A DNA stretch of 57,294 bases from Pontibacter flavimaris (GCF_001907195.1 NZ_LVWA01000011.1:1-57294), one strand, 5' to 3'. Positions 16,387 to 25,206 are shown, counted from the first letter of the stretch. Program-made: numbers and translations. Notes: generated by a model not told the origin, from the letters alone.

Positions 16387-16715
16387 TAGCCATTCAGCTC
16401 ACCGGTCGCGCAGTCGGGTGGGCATACCTTTGCACCATCGGCCATTGTGCCCGCCGTCATATCCTCGCCATCTGCATCGGCACCCACCAGCACGAGCTGG
16501 CGCTGCCCTCTCTCGTCGCGCGCGTGGTAGATCCGGATGCCCATGCAGCCATCCTGGCTCAGGATCTTCTCCAGAAGCTCACGCCCAAAGAAGTGGCCCT
16601 TGATCACGACTCCCCGCACAGGGTCTGGCGCGGCTCTTTCACGGTAGTTTTTGGTCCATTTAACGGCTGTGGCCAGTTCTATGGCTACACCCTCTGATCC
16701 GTCGAATTTCGGCAT
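16386..16715 (-). CDS. Small soluble protein heading the regulator operon
   Basis: A 109-aa soluble protein with no signal peptide or membrane segment; I do not recognise a family. It contains VAIELATAVKWTKNYRER near the N-terminus, GVVIKGHFFGRELLEKIL in the middle, and IRIYHARDERGQRQLVLVGADADGEDM, ending in a short segment with two cysteines (KVCPPDCATG). The stop overlaps the start of the 7-TM gene by one nucleotide, so it is the first gene of a four-gene unit with the 7-TM protein, the kinase and the receiver. A role as cytoplasmic partner or effector of the receptor is possible but not shown. Confidence 0.78.
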   Translation of the reverse strand: MPKFDGSEGVAIELATAVKWTKNYRERAAPDPVRGVVIKGHFFGRELLEKILSQDGCMGIRIYHARDERGQRQLVLVGADADGEDMTAGTMADGAKVCPPDCATGELNG

Positions 16716-16740
16716 ATAGTTTTGGCTTAGGTTGAAAGAC

Positions 16741-16776
16741 GAAATATAGTGAATTTCTAATTTAGTTTAACACAAA
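16741..16776 (-). promoter_or_regulatory. Weak candidate promoter of the regulator operon
   Basis: On the minus strand TTTG (16776-16773) and TATATTTC (16748-16741) resemble the Bacteroidota TTTG/TAnnTTTG elements with one mismatch in the -7 box. The 24-nt spacer is longer than the usual 17-23. Confidence 0.3.
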
Positions 16777-16986
16777 CGGGAAGCTAAGTTTTTAAGAAAC
16801 AGAAGAATAAATTGTCTTGTACAGAAAGATGAGCCTGCAACGGTACCTGTCTGCATACCCTTATACTTTGGTCAGTGTACAGCGGCAGCGCCCGGGCTAC
16901 CCTGGCCACGAACGGTACGGCGCACGCAGCCGTATGAAGAGTAGCTTATACTTTAGTGCAGTATTTTATACCTTATACAAAGAGCA

Positions 16987-17292
16987 ATGGCAAAGAAATC
17001 TTTTCAGGAACTGATCAACAGCCCGGGCATGCCGGTACTCGTGGACTTTTACGCCGACTGGTGCGGACCCTGCAAGGCCATGAGCCCGGTGGTACAGCAG
17101 GTGGCCGGCCAGTTCAACGGCAAGCTAAAGGTGATAAAGGTGAACATCGACAGCAACCAGGCAGCTGCCGCGCAGTTCAGGGTGCAGGGCGTGCCTACCT
17201 TCATACTTTTCCATAAGGGCCAGCAAGTATGGCGGCAGTCGGGGGCCATGCCGGCGCAGCAGCTTACACAGGCGATACAGCAGTATGTTTAA
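16987..17292 (+). CDS. trxA: Thioredoxin
   Basis: Cytoplasmic thiol-disulfide reductant of 101 aa. The thioredoxin fold carries the catalytic WCGPC motif (in VDFYADWCGPCKAM), the buried Asp in LVDFYAD, the cis-proline VPTF, and the final FHKGQQVWRQSGAMP strand. Size and motif are typical of TrxA, with no signal peptide. The ATG at 16987 gives a normal N-terminus (MAKKSFQELINS). It is convergent with the sensor kinase at 17400, and the 107-bp spacer between them is a long inverted repeat built of TGAATGAG units. Confidence 0.95.
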   Translation: MAKKSFQELINSPGMPVLVDFYADWCGPCKAMSPVVQQVAGQFNGKLKVIKVNIDSNQAAAAQFRVQGVPTFILFHKGQQVWRQSGAMPAQQLTQAIQQYV

Positions 17293-17298
17293 AATTTA

Positions 17299-17331
17299 AT
17301 TTTGAATGAGTGTGTGAGTGAATGAGTGAAT
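17299..17331 (+). repeat. Post-stop TGAATGAG element (trxA)
   Basis: Begins 7 nt after the trxA stop with ATTTTGAATGAGTG and continues as TGAATGAG-like units before an A-run. The same opening occurs at or after the stop codons at 17400, 34889 and 52929. With the next element it forms an imperfect hairpin that could terminate both convergent genes. Confidence 0.75.
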
Positions 17332-17370
17332 AAAAAATACATTTTTAGTTATTCTATTCGCTTTTTAAGG

Positions 17371-17410
17371 TGTACTCATTCACACAATCACTCATTCACT
17401 CATTCAAAAA
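17371..17410 (-). repeat. Post-stop TGAATGAG element (kinase)
   Basis: On the minus strand ATTTTTGAATGAGTGAATGAG starts inside the last codons of the kinase gene, and the kinase stop codon TGA is part of the first TGAATGAG unit. It is inverted relative to the element at 17299-17331. Confidence 0.75.
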
Positions 17411-18779
17411 TTCTCTTCAGCCCCAGGCTGAAGGTGGTTTGGCCGGGTTGGGTGTGCACGCGGATGGTGCCGCCGTGCTGCTGTATAATCTGCCTGGAAA
17501 GGCTCAGCCCTATGCCCGAGCCCTGCTTTTTGGTGGTGTAGAAAGGGATAAAGATCTTGTCCAGCACCTCGTCCGGGATACCTGGCCCGTTGTCGGTCAC
17601 GTCTATCCGAAACTTGTCGCGCTCGTTTTCAGGTACAAAGGCCACTATCTCCACGCAAGGTTTATCTTCCTGCCCCTGGCAAGCCTCCACACCGTTTTTT
17701 ATCAGGTTGATGAGCACCTGCTCCAATTGTTCGGCATCGGCCAGCACCTCCGTTTTCTCGTCGGGCAGGTATAGTTTCAGGCTTACGTGCTGTTCCTCCA
17801 GCTGCTGCTGCAACAGCGTACGCACGTTTCGGAGCAGCTCCGCCACCCGCACCGGCCTTAGTTCCGAGGCGGGCAGGCGCATCAGGCGGCGGTAGTTTTT
17901 CACGAAGTGCAGCATGCCGGCGCTGCGCTTCTCGATCGTCTTCAGGCCTGCTTGCATGTCCTCCAGCACCTCTTCCTCAATACTTTCGCTGGCTTTATAC
18001 TTTGTCACGACCTCGGTCTCCAGCAGGTTGCTCAAGGTGGTGGCCAGCGACACTACCGGCGTCATGGAGTTCATGATCTCGTGCGTCAGCACCCGGATGA
18101 CTTTCTGCCAGGTCTGCAGCTCCTGCTCCTCCAGCTCCGATTTGATGTTCTGCAGCGTCACGATCCTGACAGGCTGCCCCTGCAGCTGCAGCTCGGTAGC
18201 GCTCAGGTTCAGCAGCAGCTGCTCGTCGTTTACCTGCAGCGTTACCAGCCGCTTCTCCTCGTGGCCGATCGTGTACAGCGCCTGTACCAGTTCCCGGCTG
18301 ATCCGCTCCAGCGAGTTGATGTGGCGCAGGTGCGGCACGTGCAGCAGCTCCCTGGTCACGTGGTTCACCAGTTGCACCTCCCCGTCCTCATCAAAGGAAA
18401 GTATGCCCACCCCTACCTGCTCCACAATGGCCTGCAGGTAGTGGTAGTGCGCCTGCTTCTCGGTTTTCACCCGCTGGAAGGCCTCTGAGATATCGTTGAA
18501 GCTCTGGTAGAGTTCGCGGTAAGAGGGGTTCACGCCCTCGGTGGCGAAACGCTGGGTAAAGTCGGAGTGGCGGATGGACTGCAGAAAACTGCTGATGTCG
18601 CGGTTGGTGCGCTCCACAAAATGGATGAGGTCGTAGAGTTGGAACAGCAACAGCAGGAACAGCACCAGCGTCGTCAAGTACCAATCGGTGCGGAAGAGTA
18701 CCAGCAGGAGCCCCACTACCCCGGCTACCAGCAGAATCAGGCGCAGCAGCAGCCTTACCCTGAAGCCGCTATAGCCCAT
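17400..18779 (-). CDS. NtrY/NtrB-type sensor histidine kinase
   Basis: Membrane sensor kinase of 459 aa. Two close membrane segments (about residues 9-29 and 33-50) leave almost no periplasmic loop. A linker and a PAS-like domain follow (about 108-215, with YLQAIVEQVGVGILSFDEDG), then HisKA with H233 in VLTHEIMNSMTPVVSL, and HATPase_c with LINLIKNGVEACQ (N box), DVTDNGPGIPDEVLDKIF and KQGSGIGLSLSRQIIQQHGG. This architecture is typical of kinases paired with sigma-54 activators. Its start overlaps the end of the NtrC-type gene by 11 nt, so the two are co-expressed. The likely output is the divergent efflux cluster. Confidence 0.93.
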   Translation of the reverse strand: MGYSGFRVRLLLRLILLVAGVVGLLLVLFRTDWYLTTLVLFLLLLFQLYDLIHFVERTNRDISSFLQSIRHSDFTQRFATEGVNPSYRELYQSFNDISEAFQRVKTEKQAHYHYLQAIVEQVGVGILSFDEDGEVQLVNHVTRELLHVPHLRHINSLERISRELVQALYTIGHEEKRLVTLQVNDEQLLLNLSATELQLQGQPVRIVTLQNIKSELEEQELQTWQKVIRVLTHEIMNSMTPVVSLATTLSNLLETEVVTKYKASESIEEEVLEDMQAGLKTIEKRSAGMLHFVKNYRRLMRLPASELRPVRVAELLRNVRTLLQQQLEEQHVSLKLYLPDEKTEVLADAEQLEQVLINLIKNGVEACQGQEDKPCVEIVAFVPENERDKFRIDVTDNGPGIPDEVLDKIFIPFYTTKKQGSGIGLSLSRQIIQQHGGTIRVHTQPGQTTFSLGLKRIFE

Positions 18780-20151
18780 GCTTCTCTATTCTGCGGTACA
18801 GGGCCGTGCGCGTGATGCCCAGTTCCTTGGCGGCGTGGGTGATATTGCCCGCGTGCTTTACCAGCGCCTTCTGCACCATCATTTTCTCCAGCGCCTCCAG
18901 GGTATACTCGTTCCCGTCTATACTTTCGGGGGAGAACCGCTGTTGCTGCCCGTTTTCGCCGGGGGCAAAGTAAAAATCGTCGGGGTGCAGTTCGTTGCCG
19001 TCACAAAGTATAATGGCGCGCTCCATGGCATGGTCCAGCTCGCGTATGTTGCCGGGCCAGTGGTAGCTGTTGAGGCGGCGCAGCGTCTCGGCGTTCAGGT
19101 GCAGGTTGGGGCGGTCATACTTTTGGCGGTATACTTGCAGGAAGTGCTCGGCCAGCAGCTTGATGTCCTCGCGCCGCTCGCGCAGGGGCGGCAGGTGTAT
19201 CTCTACGGTGTTGATGCGGTAAAGCAGGTCCTGCCGGAACGAGCCCTCGCGCACCATCTCGTATAGCGGCATGTTGGTGGCGCAGACAAGGCGGATGTCG
19301 ATGGGGCGCGGTTTGTTGGTACCGAGGCGGATGACCTGCCTGCTCTGCAGCACCGTTAAGAGCTTGGCCTGCAGCGCCAGCGTCAGGTTACCGATCTCAT
19401 CCAGGAAAAGCGTGCCGCCGGAGGCCGCCTCCAGCCTGCCCGCCCGCTCCTCCTTGGCATCGGTGTAAGCCCCTTTTGCATGGCCGAACAACTCACTCTC
19501 GAACAGCGTGGTGCTGATAGCGCCCAGGTCCACGGGCTCGAAGACGTTTTTAGCCCGCTTTGATTTCTGATGCAGGGCGCGCGCGGCCACTTCCTTGCCG
19601 GTTCCGTTCTCGCCAAGTATCAGCACGTTGGCATCGGTGGCGGCCACCTTGTCTATGGTCTGGTACACGCGCTGCATGGCCGGCGACACACCGATGAAGC
19701 CATCGTAGTGGTAGGCGGTGTTCTCGCGCTCGGCCACCTCCGCGCTGCGTTTGCCTGCGGAAGCCTTGTTCTGGCAGGCGCTCTTCAGTATAGCCATCAG
19801 CTTCTCGTTCTGCCAGGGCTTCAGTACAAAATCGGTGGCTCCCTCTTTTAAGGCGCGCACGGCTAGCTCTATGTCGCCATAGGCCGTCATAAGTATAACG
19901 GTAGTGTTTGGGGAGAGCTGGAGTATCTGCTTCAGCCAGTGGAACCCTTCCCTGCTGGAGGTGGCGCCGGTGCTGTAGTTCATATCCAGCAGCACCACAT
20001 CAATGGCGTTTTCCTGCAAAAGCGTAGGGATCCGGTAGGGGTCAGAGGTCGTTACCACCACCTCGAAGTATTGCTTCAGGAGCAGTTTTCCCGCTAACAG
20101 GATATCTTCCTCATCATCTACCACCAATACTTTGCAGGGGATTTTAGGCAT
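18769..20151 (-). CDS. NtrC-family sigma-54-dependent response regulator
   Basis: Transcription activator of 460 aa. The receiver domain (1-125) has phosphoacceptor D56 in VVLLDMNYS. The AAA+ domain (about 150-390) has Walker A GENGTGKE (180-187), Walker B FLDEIG (249-254) and the arginine-finger region (FRQDLLYRIN). The sigma-54 contact loop reads GAYTDA at 227-232 in place of the textbook GAFTGA; from memory, such D-containing variants are common in Bacteroidota. A Fis-type HTH ends the protein (NITHAAKELGITRTALYRRIEKHGL region). It is divergent from the HlyD gene and overlaps the kinase start by 11 nt. Confidence 0.94.
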   Translation of the reverse strand: MPKIPCKVLVVDDEEDILLAGKLLLKQYFEVVVTTSDPYRIPTLLQENAIDVVLLDMNYSTGATSSREGFHWLKQILQLSPNTTVILMTAYGDIELAVRALKEGATDFVLKPWQNEKLMAILKSACQNKASAGKRSAEVAERENTAYHYDGFIGVSPAMQRVYQTIDKVAATDANVLILGENGTGKEVAARALHQKSKRAKNVFEPVDLGAISTTLFESELFGHAKGAYTDAKEERAGRLEAASGGTLFLDEIGNLTLALQAKLLTVLQSRQVIRLGTNKPRPIDIRLVCATNMPLYEMVREGSFRQDLLYRINTVEIHLPPLRERREDIKLLAEHFLQVYRQKYDRPNLHLNAETLRRLNSYHWPGNIRELDHAMERAIILCDGNELHPDDFYFAPGENGQQQRFSPESIDGNEYTLEALEKMMVQKALVKHAGNITHAAKELGITRTALYRRIEKHGL

Positions 20152-20374
20152 AGTTTTATTCTGATTTCGCGCAGCTGTACACTTAAAACTACGTTTTTTC
20201 TGTGCAATATGCCATGTTTCCGGCTAAGTATAAAGTATCAACCACAAATTCCTCCACTCTTGCCGGTCCGCTGTTCGCTACAGGACACCCAGGTGTACGG
20301 AACCGGACAGTATAGAAATAGCATCCATACTATACTTGTAGTCAACCTACTAATATTCAGAGGTTTACGAATAA

Positions 20375-20391
20375 TGGCACACTAATTGGCA
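20375..20391 (+). promoter_or_regulatory. Possible sigma-54 (-24/-12) promoter of the efflux cluster
   Basis: TGGCAC-actaa-TTGGCA lies 52 bp upstream of the HlyD start. The -24 half is perfect. The -12 half should read TTGC at this spacing but reads TTGG, so the conserved GC is off by one. It is plausible because an NtrC-type activator is encoded next door. Confidence 0.3.
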
Positions 20392-20442
20392 ATGGGGAGA
20401 AGGGAACGCTGAAACCCATGCTCACGACCACAATGTACCCCT

Positions 20443-21693
20443 ATGGACCGCGTAATAGAAAAGAAAAAAGTAACGCCAAAGAAAGTTATACTTATCGCAG
20501 CCGGTGCCGTGGTGCTGGTGCTGGTACTCTATAACCTCCTCTTCGCCGAGCACAGCTCCAAACTGAACGTGGACAGCAAGCGCGTCACCATCGGGCAGGT
20601 AAGTGAGGGCATGTTCCAGGAGTTCATTGCCATCGACGGCGCCGTGGAGCCGCTCAAGACATTTTACCTGGACATTACCGAGGGAGGCCGTGTGGAGAAG
20701 ATTTTCACCGATGACGGCAAAATGGTGGAGCAGGGCGATACGATCCTGAAACTCTCCAACACCACGCTCCAGATCGACTTTATGACGCGCGAAACACAGC
20801 TGTACGATCTGATGAACGAGCGCCAGAACTCCGAAATTACCATGAAGCAGGATCTGATCCGAAAGGAGAACGACCTGGCCGAGATAAAATACCAGCTGGC
20901 CCTGGCTAACCGCAAGTATGAGCGCAACAAAATGCTGATCGGGGAAAAAGTGATCTCCCGCGAGGAGTTTGAAGCTTCTAAAGACGAGTACGATTACCTG
21001 ACTACCCGCAAGAACCTGGCCGAGCGCTCCGTGAAGCAGGATGCCCAGCTGATGAACGATCGCCTCAAGCAGTTAGACGAGTCCATCCGCCGCATGGAGG
21101 CCAATATTAACATGGCCCGCAACACGCTCAACAACCTCTACGTGACGGCCCCTTTCACCGGTCAGCTTTCCACCCTAAAGGCAGAAGTAGGCGAATCCAA
21201 GGCGGCAGGTGAGAACATCGGCCAGATAGACGACCTGAACGGCTACAAGGTAAAAGCCAACATAGACGAGCACTACATCTCCAGAATACACCCCGGCTTG
21301 GCCGGCACCTTCGACTTTAATGGCAAGAGCTACAAGGTAACGGTGGTGAAGGTATTCCCGGAGGTACAGAATAACACGTTTCAGGTAGATATGGAATTTG
21401 CAGAAGGCGCTCCCGAGGGCATACGCCGGGGCCAGACGCTGCAGGTGAAGCTGAACCTGAACGATGGGGCGCAAGCCATACTTTTGCCTCGAGGCGGTTT
21501 CTACCAGAGCACCGGCGGCAATTGGGTGTTTGTGGTGAACGAGTCCAGCGGCACCGCCGACAAACGCCAGATAAAACTGGGCCGCCAGAACCCGAACTAT
21601 TACGAAGTGCTGGAGGGCCTGCAGCCGGGCGAAAAAGTCGTGCTCTCCTCCTACGACAGCTACGGCGACATAGACCAGCTGGAACTCAAGTAA
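20443..21693 (+). CDS. HlyD/MacA-type periplasmic adaptor of an efflux system
   Basis: Inner-membrane-anchored membrane fusion protein of 416 aa linking an ABC transporter to an outer-membrane channel. One N-terminal transmembrane segment (about 16-34) is followed by the first lipoyl half (GGRVEKIFTDDGKMVEQGDTILKL), a long alpha-helical hairpin (about 115-225), the second lipoyl half (LYVTAPFTGQLSTLKAEVGE), a beta-barrel domain and a membrane-proximal domain (YEVLEGLQPGEKVVLSSYDSYG). It is the first gene of the cluster HlyD, ATPase, permease and later a TolC-type channel. The NtrC-type regulator is divergent from it across 291 bp. Confidence 0.93.
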   Translation: MDRVIEKKKVTPKKVILIAAGAVVLVLVLYNLLFAEHSSKLNVDSKRVTIGQVSEGMFQEFIAIDGAVEPLKTFYLDITEGGRVEKIFTDDGKMVEQGDTILKLSNTTLQIDFMTRETQLYDLMNERQNSEITMKQDLIRKENDLAEIKYQLALANRKYERNKMLIGEKVISREEFEASKDEYDYLTTRKNLAERSVKQDAQLMNDRLKQLDESIRRMEANINMARNTLNNLYVTAPFTGQLSTLKAEVGESKAAGENIGQIDDLNGYKVKANIDEHYISRIHPGLAGTFDFNGKSYKVTVVKVFPEVQNNTFQVDMEFAEGAPEGIRRGQTLQVKLNLNDGAQAILLPRGGFYQSTGGNWVFVVNESSGTADKRQIKLGRQNPNYYEVLEGLQPGEKVVLSSYDSYGDIDQLELK

Positions 21694-21694
21694 A

Positions 21695-21777
21695 TGGTTG
21701 ATTGATGATTGCTAATTGTTTTTCATCTATACTTTGAGATGAACCAGCAATCAACAATTAACAACTGACAATCAATA
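21695..21777. repeat. Low-complexity inverted repeat between HlyD and ATPase genes
   Basis: TTGATTGATGATTGCTAATTG and its near complement (CAATCAACAATTAACAACTG region) flank a shorter TTCATCT...AGATGAA inverted repeat centred on a TATACTTTG motif. Together they can fold as one long imperfect hairpin directly after the HlyD stop codon. The function is unknown; it could act as a processing or attenuation signal between cistrons. Confidence 0.6.
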
Positions 21778-21827
21778 TAGTATTAGTACAGGATAAAACT
21801 ATAAGAACCTCTACAACAGCAAGAACC

Positions 21828-22547
21828 ATGAGCACGCAAGAACTTATCATCGACACGCAGAACCTGCAGAAAAAGTACATTACGGACACTGTGGAAACCA
21901 CCGCCCTGGCCGGCGTGGACCTAAAAATCAAACGGGGCGAATTTGTGGCCATCATGGGCCCGTCGGGCTGCGGCAAGTCCACGCTGCTCAACATTCTGGG
22001 CATGCTCGATAGCCCCTCTGCCGGAAGCTTCAAGTTTCAGGGCCAGGAGGTAGCCAACGTGTCGGAGCGCCAGCGCGCCAAGCTGCGCAAGCAGAACCTG
22101 GGCTTCGTGTTCCAGAGCTTTAACCTGATAGACGAGCTGACCGTGGAGGAGAATATTTCCCTGCCGCTGGCTTACCTGGGTTTCTCCAAGGCTGAGATGA
22201 CGCAGCGTACCCTGCAGGCCATGGAGCGCATGGGCATCGCGCACCGCCGCAACCACTTCCCGCAGCAGCTGTCGGGTGGCCAGCAGCAGCGCGCCGCCAT
22301 TGCCCGGGCCGTGGTTTCGGAGCCGGCCCTTATACTTGCCGACGAACCGACCGGTAACCTGGACTCGGTGCACGGCCGCGAGGTAATGCAGCTGCTATCG
22401 GAGCTGAATGAGGCCGGTACCACCGTGGTGATGGTAACGCACTCCCCCACCGACGCCGAATATGCCCATCGCATCGTGAACCTGTTCGACGGCCAGATCG
22501 TGACCGAGAACCTGAACGTAAAACGTCACGCCGCCGAGCTGCTGTAA
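21828..22547 (+). CDS. MacB/LolD-type ABC transporter ATPase
   Basis: Cytoplasmic ATPase of 239 aa energising the neighbouring FtsX-type permease. It has Walker A GPSGCGKST (44-52), Q-loop FVFQSFNL (94-101), signature LSGGQQQR (148-155), Walker B ALILADEP (167-174), D-loop NLDS and the H-loop His in VMVTHSP. Length and motifs place it in the LolD/MacB subfamily used for lipoprotein release or drug and peptide export. Walker B is encoded through the sequence TTATACTT, one of many cases where the over-represented heptamer sits inside a conserved motif. The ATG at 21828 gives the expected N-terminus. Confidence 0.95.
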   Translation: MSTQELIIDTQNLQKKYITDTVETTALAGVDLKIKRGEFVAIMGPSGCGKSTLLNILGMLDSPSAGSFKFQGQEVANVSERQRAKLRKQNLGFVFQSFNLIDELTVEENISLPLAYLGFSKAEMTQRTLQAMERMGIAHRRNHFPQQLSGGQQQRAAIARAVVSEPALILADEPTGNLDSVHGREVMQLLSELNEAGTTVVMVTHSPTDAEYAHRIVNLFDGQIVTENLNVKRHAAELL

Positions 22548-22557
22548 AGTATAACGC

Positions 22558-22594
22558 AGGCCCCCGCCACCTAATTTATACCTTGCAGGGGCCT
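22558..22594 (+). terminator. Hairpin between ATPase and permease genes
   Basis: AGGCCCC...GGGGCCT forms a 7-bp GC stem with a 23-nt loop. It is followed by GATTTATACTTT rather than a clean T-run. It may lower expression of the permease relative to the ATPase. Confidence 0.35.
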
Positions 22595-22653
22595 GATTTA
22601 TACTTTCCATACTTGTCCCCTCAAAGCCATATGCCCATCCATACCATAAAACC

Positions 22654-25062
22654 ATGTTCGCCAACTACCTCAAAATAGCGGTCCGCAACCTGCTGCGGAA
22701 CAAAGTATACTCGGCCATCAACATCGTGGGGCTGGCCATTGGGGTAGCTTCCTGTATCCTCATCTTCCTGTATGTGCAGGATGAACTGAGCTACGAGAGC
22801 AACTTCAGCAAATCAGACCGTATCATGCGGGTTGTGGGAGAGGCTATTTTTGAGGGACACCAGGATAATTTTGCCGTGACCGCTTTGCCCCTGCAGGATG
22901 CCGTACGGGAGTTTCCGGAGGCTGAGGCGGTAACGCAGTACTTCAGTGCCGGTAGGCAAACGATCTGGTACAACGACCAGAGCTTTAACGAGGAGGACCT
23001 GCTTTTTGCCGACAGTGCCTTCTTCCACGTGTTCGACTATGAGATGGTGGCCGGCAACCCTGCCACGGCGCTAAGTTCCCCAAGGCAAATCGTGCTGACG
23101 GAGGAACTGGCCCGGAAGCTGTTCGGAAGCGCGGAGCAGGCGATGGGACAAGTGCTGCGGTTCAGCCGCGACTCCTACACCGTATCGGGCGTGTACCGCG
23201 ATCCGGGGCACTCGCATATCGCTGCCTCTGGCCTTCTTTCCCGCATCACCGTGGACGCCCGCCTGCGCGACGATGAGCAGGGCAACCACTGGCTCAACCT
23301 CAACTACTTTACCTATGTGCTCCTGGCCGACAAAAGCCAGGCTGCCGCGCTGCAGGACCAGTTAAATACCCTGGCCAACACCGTGGTCAACCCCTGGATC
23401 AAGGAAAGCAAGCTAAGCGCCAGGATGAACTTTATCGCGCAGCCGCTCCAGGACATTCATTTCGACACGCATTTCCAACACGATCTAACGCCGCACGGTA
23501 ACATCTCCTACATTTATATTTTTGCCGCCGTGGCTGTTTTCCTGCTGCTCATTGCAAGTATAAACTACATGAACCTGGCCACCGCCCGCTCGGCCAAACG
23601 TGCAAAAGAGGTTGGCCTGCGAAAGGTGGTAGGCGCCAACCGCAGCCAGATTATCCGTCAGTTCCTGGGCGAGTCGGTGCTGCTGACGCTGATTGCGGTG
23701 TTGCTGGCGCTGGCGCTGGTGCAGATCTTTATCCCAAGCTTCAACAACCTCACCGAAAAGAACTTCTCCTCCGATTTCTTCCTGCAGTGGGAGTTCCTGC
23801 TCTTGATTGCGGCTATTGTGCTGCTGGTGGGTGTGGTGGCAGGCAGCTATCCGGCCTTCTTTCTCTCTGCCTTCAAACCGGCCGAGGTGCTGAAATCGGA
23901 TAAGCAACCCAAAGGCGGCAGTGCCATTTTACGCCGCGCCCTGGTGGTGGTGCAGTTCAGCATCTCGCTTATCATGATCATCGGCACCATTGTCGTATTC
24001 ACACAGATGCACTTCCTGAAGAACTCCGACCTGGGTTTCAACAAGGAGCAGGTACTGGTGATAGATGTTCCGGGCGGCGACTCCACGCTGGTACAGCGCC
24101 TCCCGGTGATCAAGCAGAAGCTGTTGCAGAACCCCAACGTACTGCAGGTGTCCAATTCCTACAGCATTCCCGCCGAAGCCATGAACCGCACCCTGATGCT
24201 GGTGGAGCAGGAGGGGAAGATGGTGGAGAAAACCTTCGATATCATGGCAGTGGACTATGACTTTATACCGCTGATGGGGGTTGGGATGCAGGCAGGCCGT
24301 AATTTCTCGCGCGATATAAAAACGGACGAAAAAGCCGGCGTGATCATTAACGAGGCGGCAGTAAAATGGCTCGGCTGGGCAGATCCGATCGGAAAAAAAC
24401 TGCAGTTAAGCGATGACGGCGCAAACGATGGAAACGCGCGGATCATCGGCGTGGTGAAGGACTTCCACGTGTCCTCCCTGCACTCAAGTGTACAGCCAAT
24501 CGCGATTGTACTGGCCCCGGAATCTCCGGGCTACCTGCTGGCCCGCATTGCTGCGGCAGACCAGGCCAGCACCATTCGTTTTGTTGAGCAACAGTGGAGC
24601 GCCTTTGACCCCAGACACCCCATGGAGTACTTCTTCCTGGACGAGCACTTTGACGCACAGTACCGCGCCGAGGAAAAGATGCTGACCGTGTTCGGATATT
24701 TTGCCGGCCTTACCATACTCATCGCCTGCCTCGGGCTGTTTGGCCTCGCCTCCTTCACGGCAGAGCAGCGCACCAAGGAGATCGGCATCCGCAAAGTGCT
24801 GGGCAGCTCGGTCTCTGGCATCGTGATGCTGCTGACGCGGGACTTCGCCCTGCTGGTGTGCCTGGCCATTGTTATCGCTAGCCCGATTGCCTGGTATGGC
24901 ATGAGCAAGTGGCTACAGGACTTCGCCTACCGCATCGACCTAAGCTGGTGGATCTTTGCCCTGGCGGGTGCTTCGGCCATGGCTATTGCCATTGCCACTG
25001 TAAGCTTTCAGGCCATAAAAGCAGCCATAGCCGATCCGGTAAAGGCTATTCGCACACAGTAA
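22654..25062 (+). CDS. FtsX-type ABC transporter permease (two MacB_PCD/FtsX units)
   Basis: Inner-membrane permease of 802 aa with internal duplication. Each half has a transmembrane helix, a large MacB_PCD-like periplasmic domain and a three-helix FtsX domain. The first half opens with YLKIAVRNLLRNKVYSAINI and its FtsX domain is around residues 280-410 (MNLATARSAKRAKEVGLRKVVGA). The second opens at ALVVVQFSISLIMIIGT and ends with a FtsX domain containing FTAEQRTKEIGIRKVLGSS. The R-T-K-E-I-G-I-R-K-V-L-G motif is typical of the large Bacteroidota permeases acting in antimicrobial or peptide export. It is paired with the ATPase 106 bp upstream. Confidence 0.93.
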   Translation: MFANYLKIAVRNLLRNKVYSAINIVGLAIGVASCILIFLYVQDELSYESNFSKSDRIMRVVGEAIFEGHQDNFAVTALPLQDAVREFPEAEAVTQYFSAGRQTIWYNDQSFNEEDLLFADSAFFHVFDYEMVAGNPATALSSPRQIVLTEELARKLFGSAEQAMGQVLRFSRDSYTVSGVYRDPGHSHIAASGLLSRITVDARLRDDEQGNHWLNLNYFTYVLLADKSQAAALQDQLNTLANTVVNPWIKESKLSARMNFIAQPLQDIHFDTHFQHDLTPHGNISYIYIFAAVAVFLLLIASINYMNLATARSAKRAKEVGLRKVVGANRSQIIRQFLGESVLLTLIAVLLALALVQIFIPSFNNLTEKNFSSDFFLQWEFLLLIAAIVLLVGVVAGSYPAFFLSAFKPAEVLKSDKQPKGGSAILRRALVVVQFSISLIMIIGTIVVFTQMHFLKNSDLGFNKEQVLVIDVPGGDSTLVQRLPVIKQKLLQNPNVLQVSNSYSIPAEAMNRTLMLVEQEGKMVEKTFDIMAVDYDFIPLMGVGMQAGRNFSRDIKTDEKAGVIINEAAVKWLGWADPIGKKLQLSDDGANDGNARIIGVVKDFHVSSLHSSVQPIAIVLAPESPGYLLARIAAADQASTIRFVEQQWSAFDPRHPMEYFFLDEHFDAQYRAEEKMLTVFGYFAGLTILIACLGLFGLASFTAEQRTKEIGIRKVLGSSVSGIVMLLTRDFALLVCLAIVIASPIAWYGMSKWLQDFAYRIDLSWWIFALAGASAMAIAIATVSFQAIKAAIADPVKAIRTQ

Positions 25063-25170
25063 GTATGGTTATTAGTTTTAAGTTGTTAGTTACTGGTAAT
25101 GAAGTCTCTAACTCCCAAACCCTTAATCTCTCTAACTCTTTAAAGTTTGTTGTTTGTTTGTAAGGTGAAA

Positions 25171-25206
25171 CCCCGGCAAGTGCGGTAAGGCCTGCCGCAG
25201 CCGGGG
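25171..25206 (+). other. GC-rich two-step hairpin in the spacer after the permease
   Basis: CCCCGGC (25171-25177) pairs with GCCGGGG (25200-25206), and within it TGCGG pairs with CCGCA around a 9-nt loop. No T-run follows. The spacer 25063-25366 otherwise holds low-complexity GTTAGTT/CTCTAACT words (25070-25140) and a promoter candidate. The hairpin may end the transport operon transcript or be part of a structured leader; I could not match it to a known riboswitch. Confidence 0.5.

Noticed and set aside
16817..17014. Open frame of 65 codons upstream of trxA
   Set aside because: Overlaps the trxA start, has no recognisable features and lies in the leader region.
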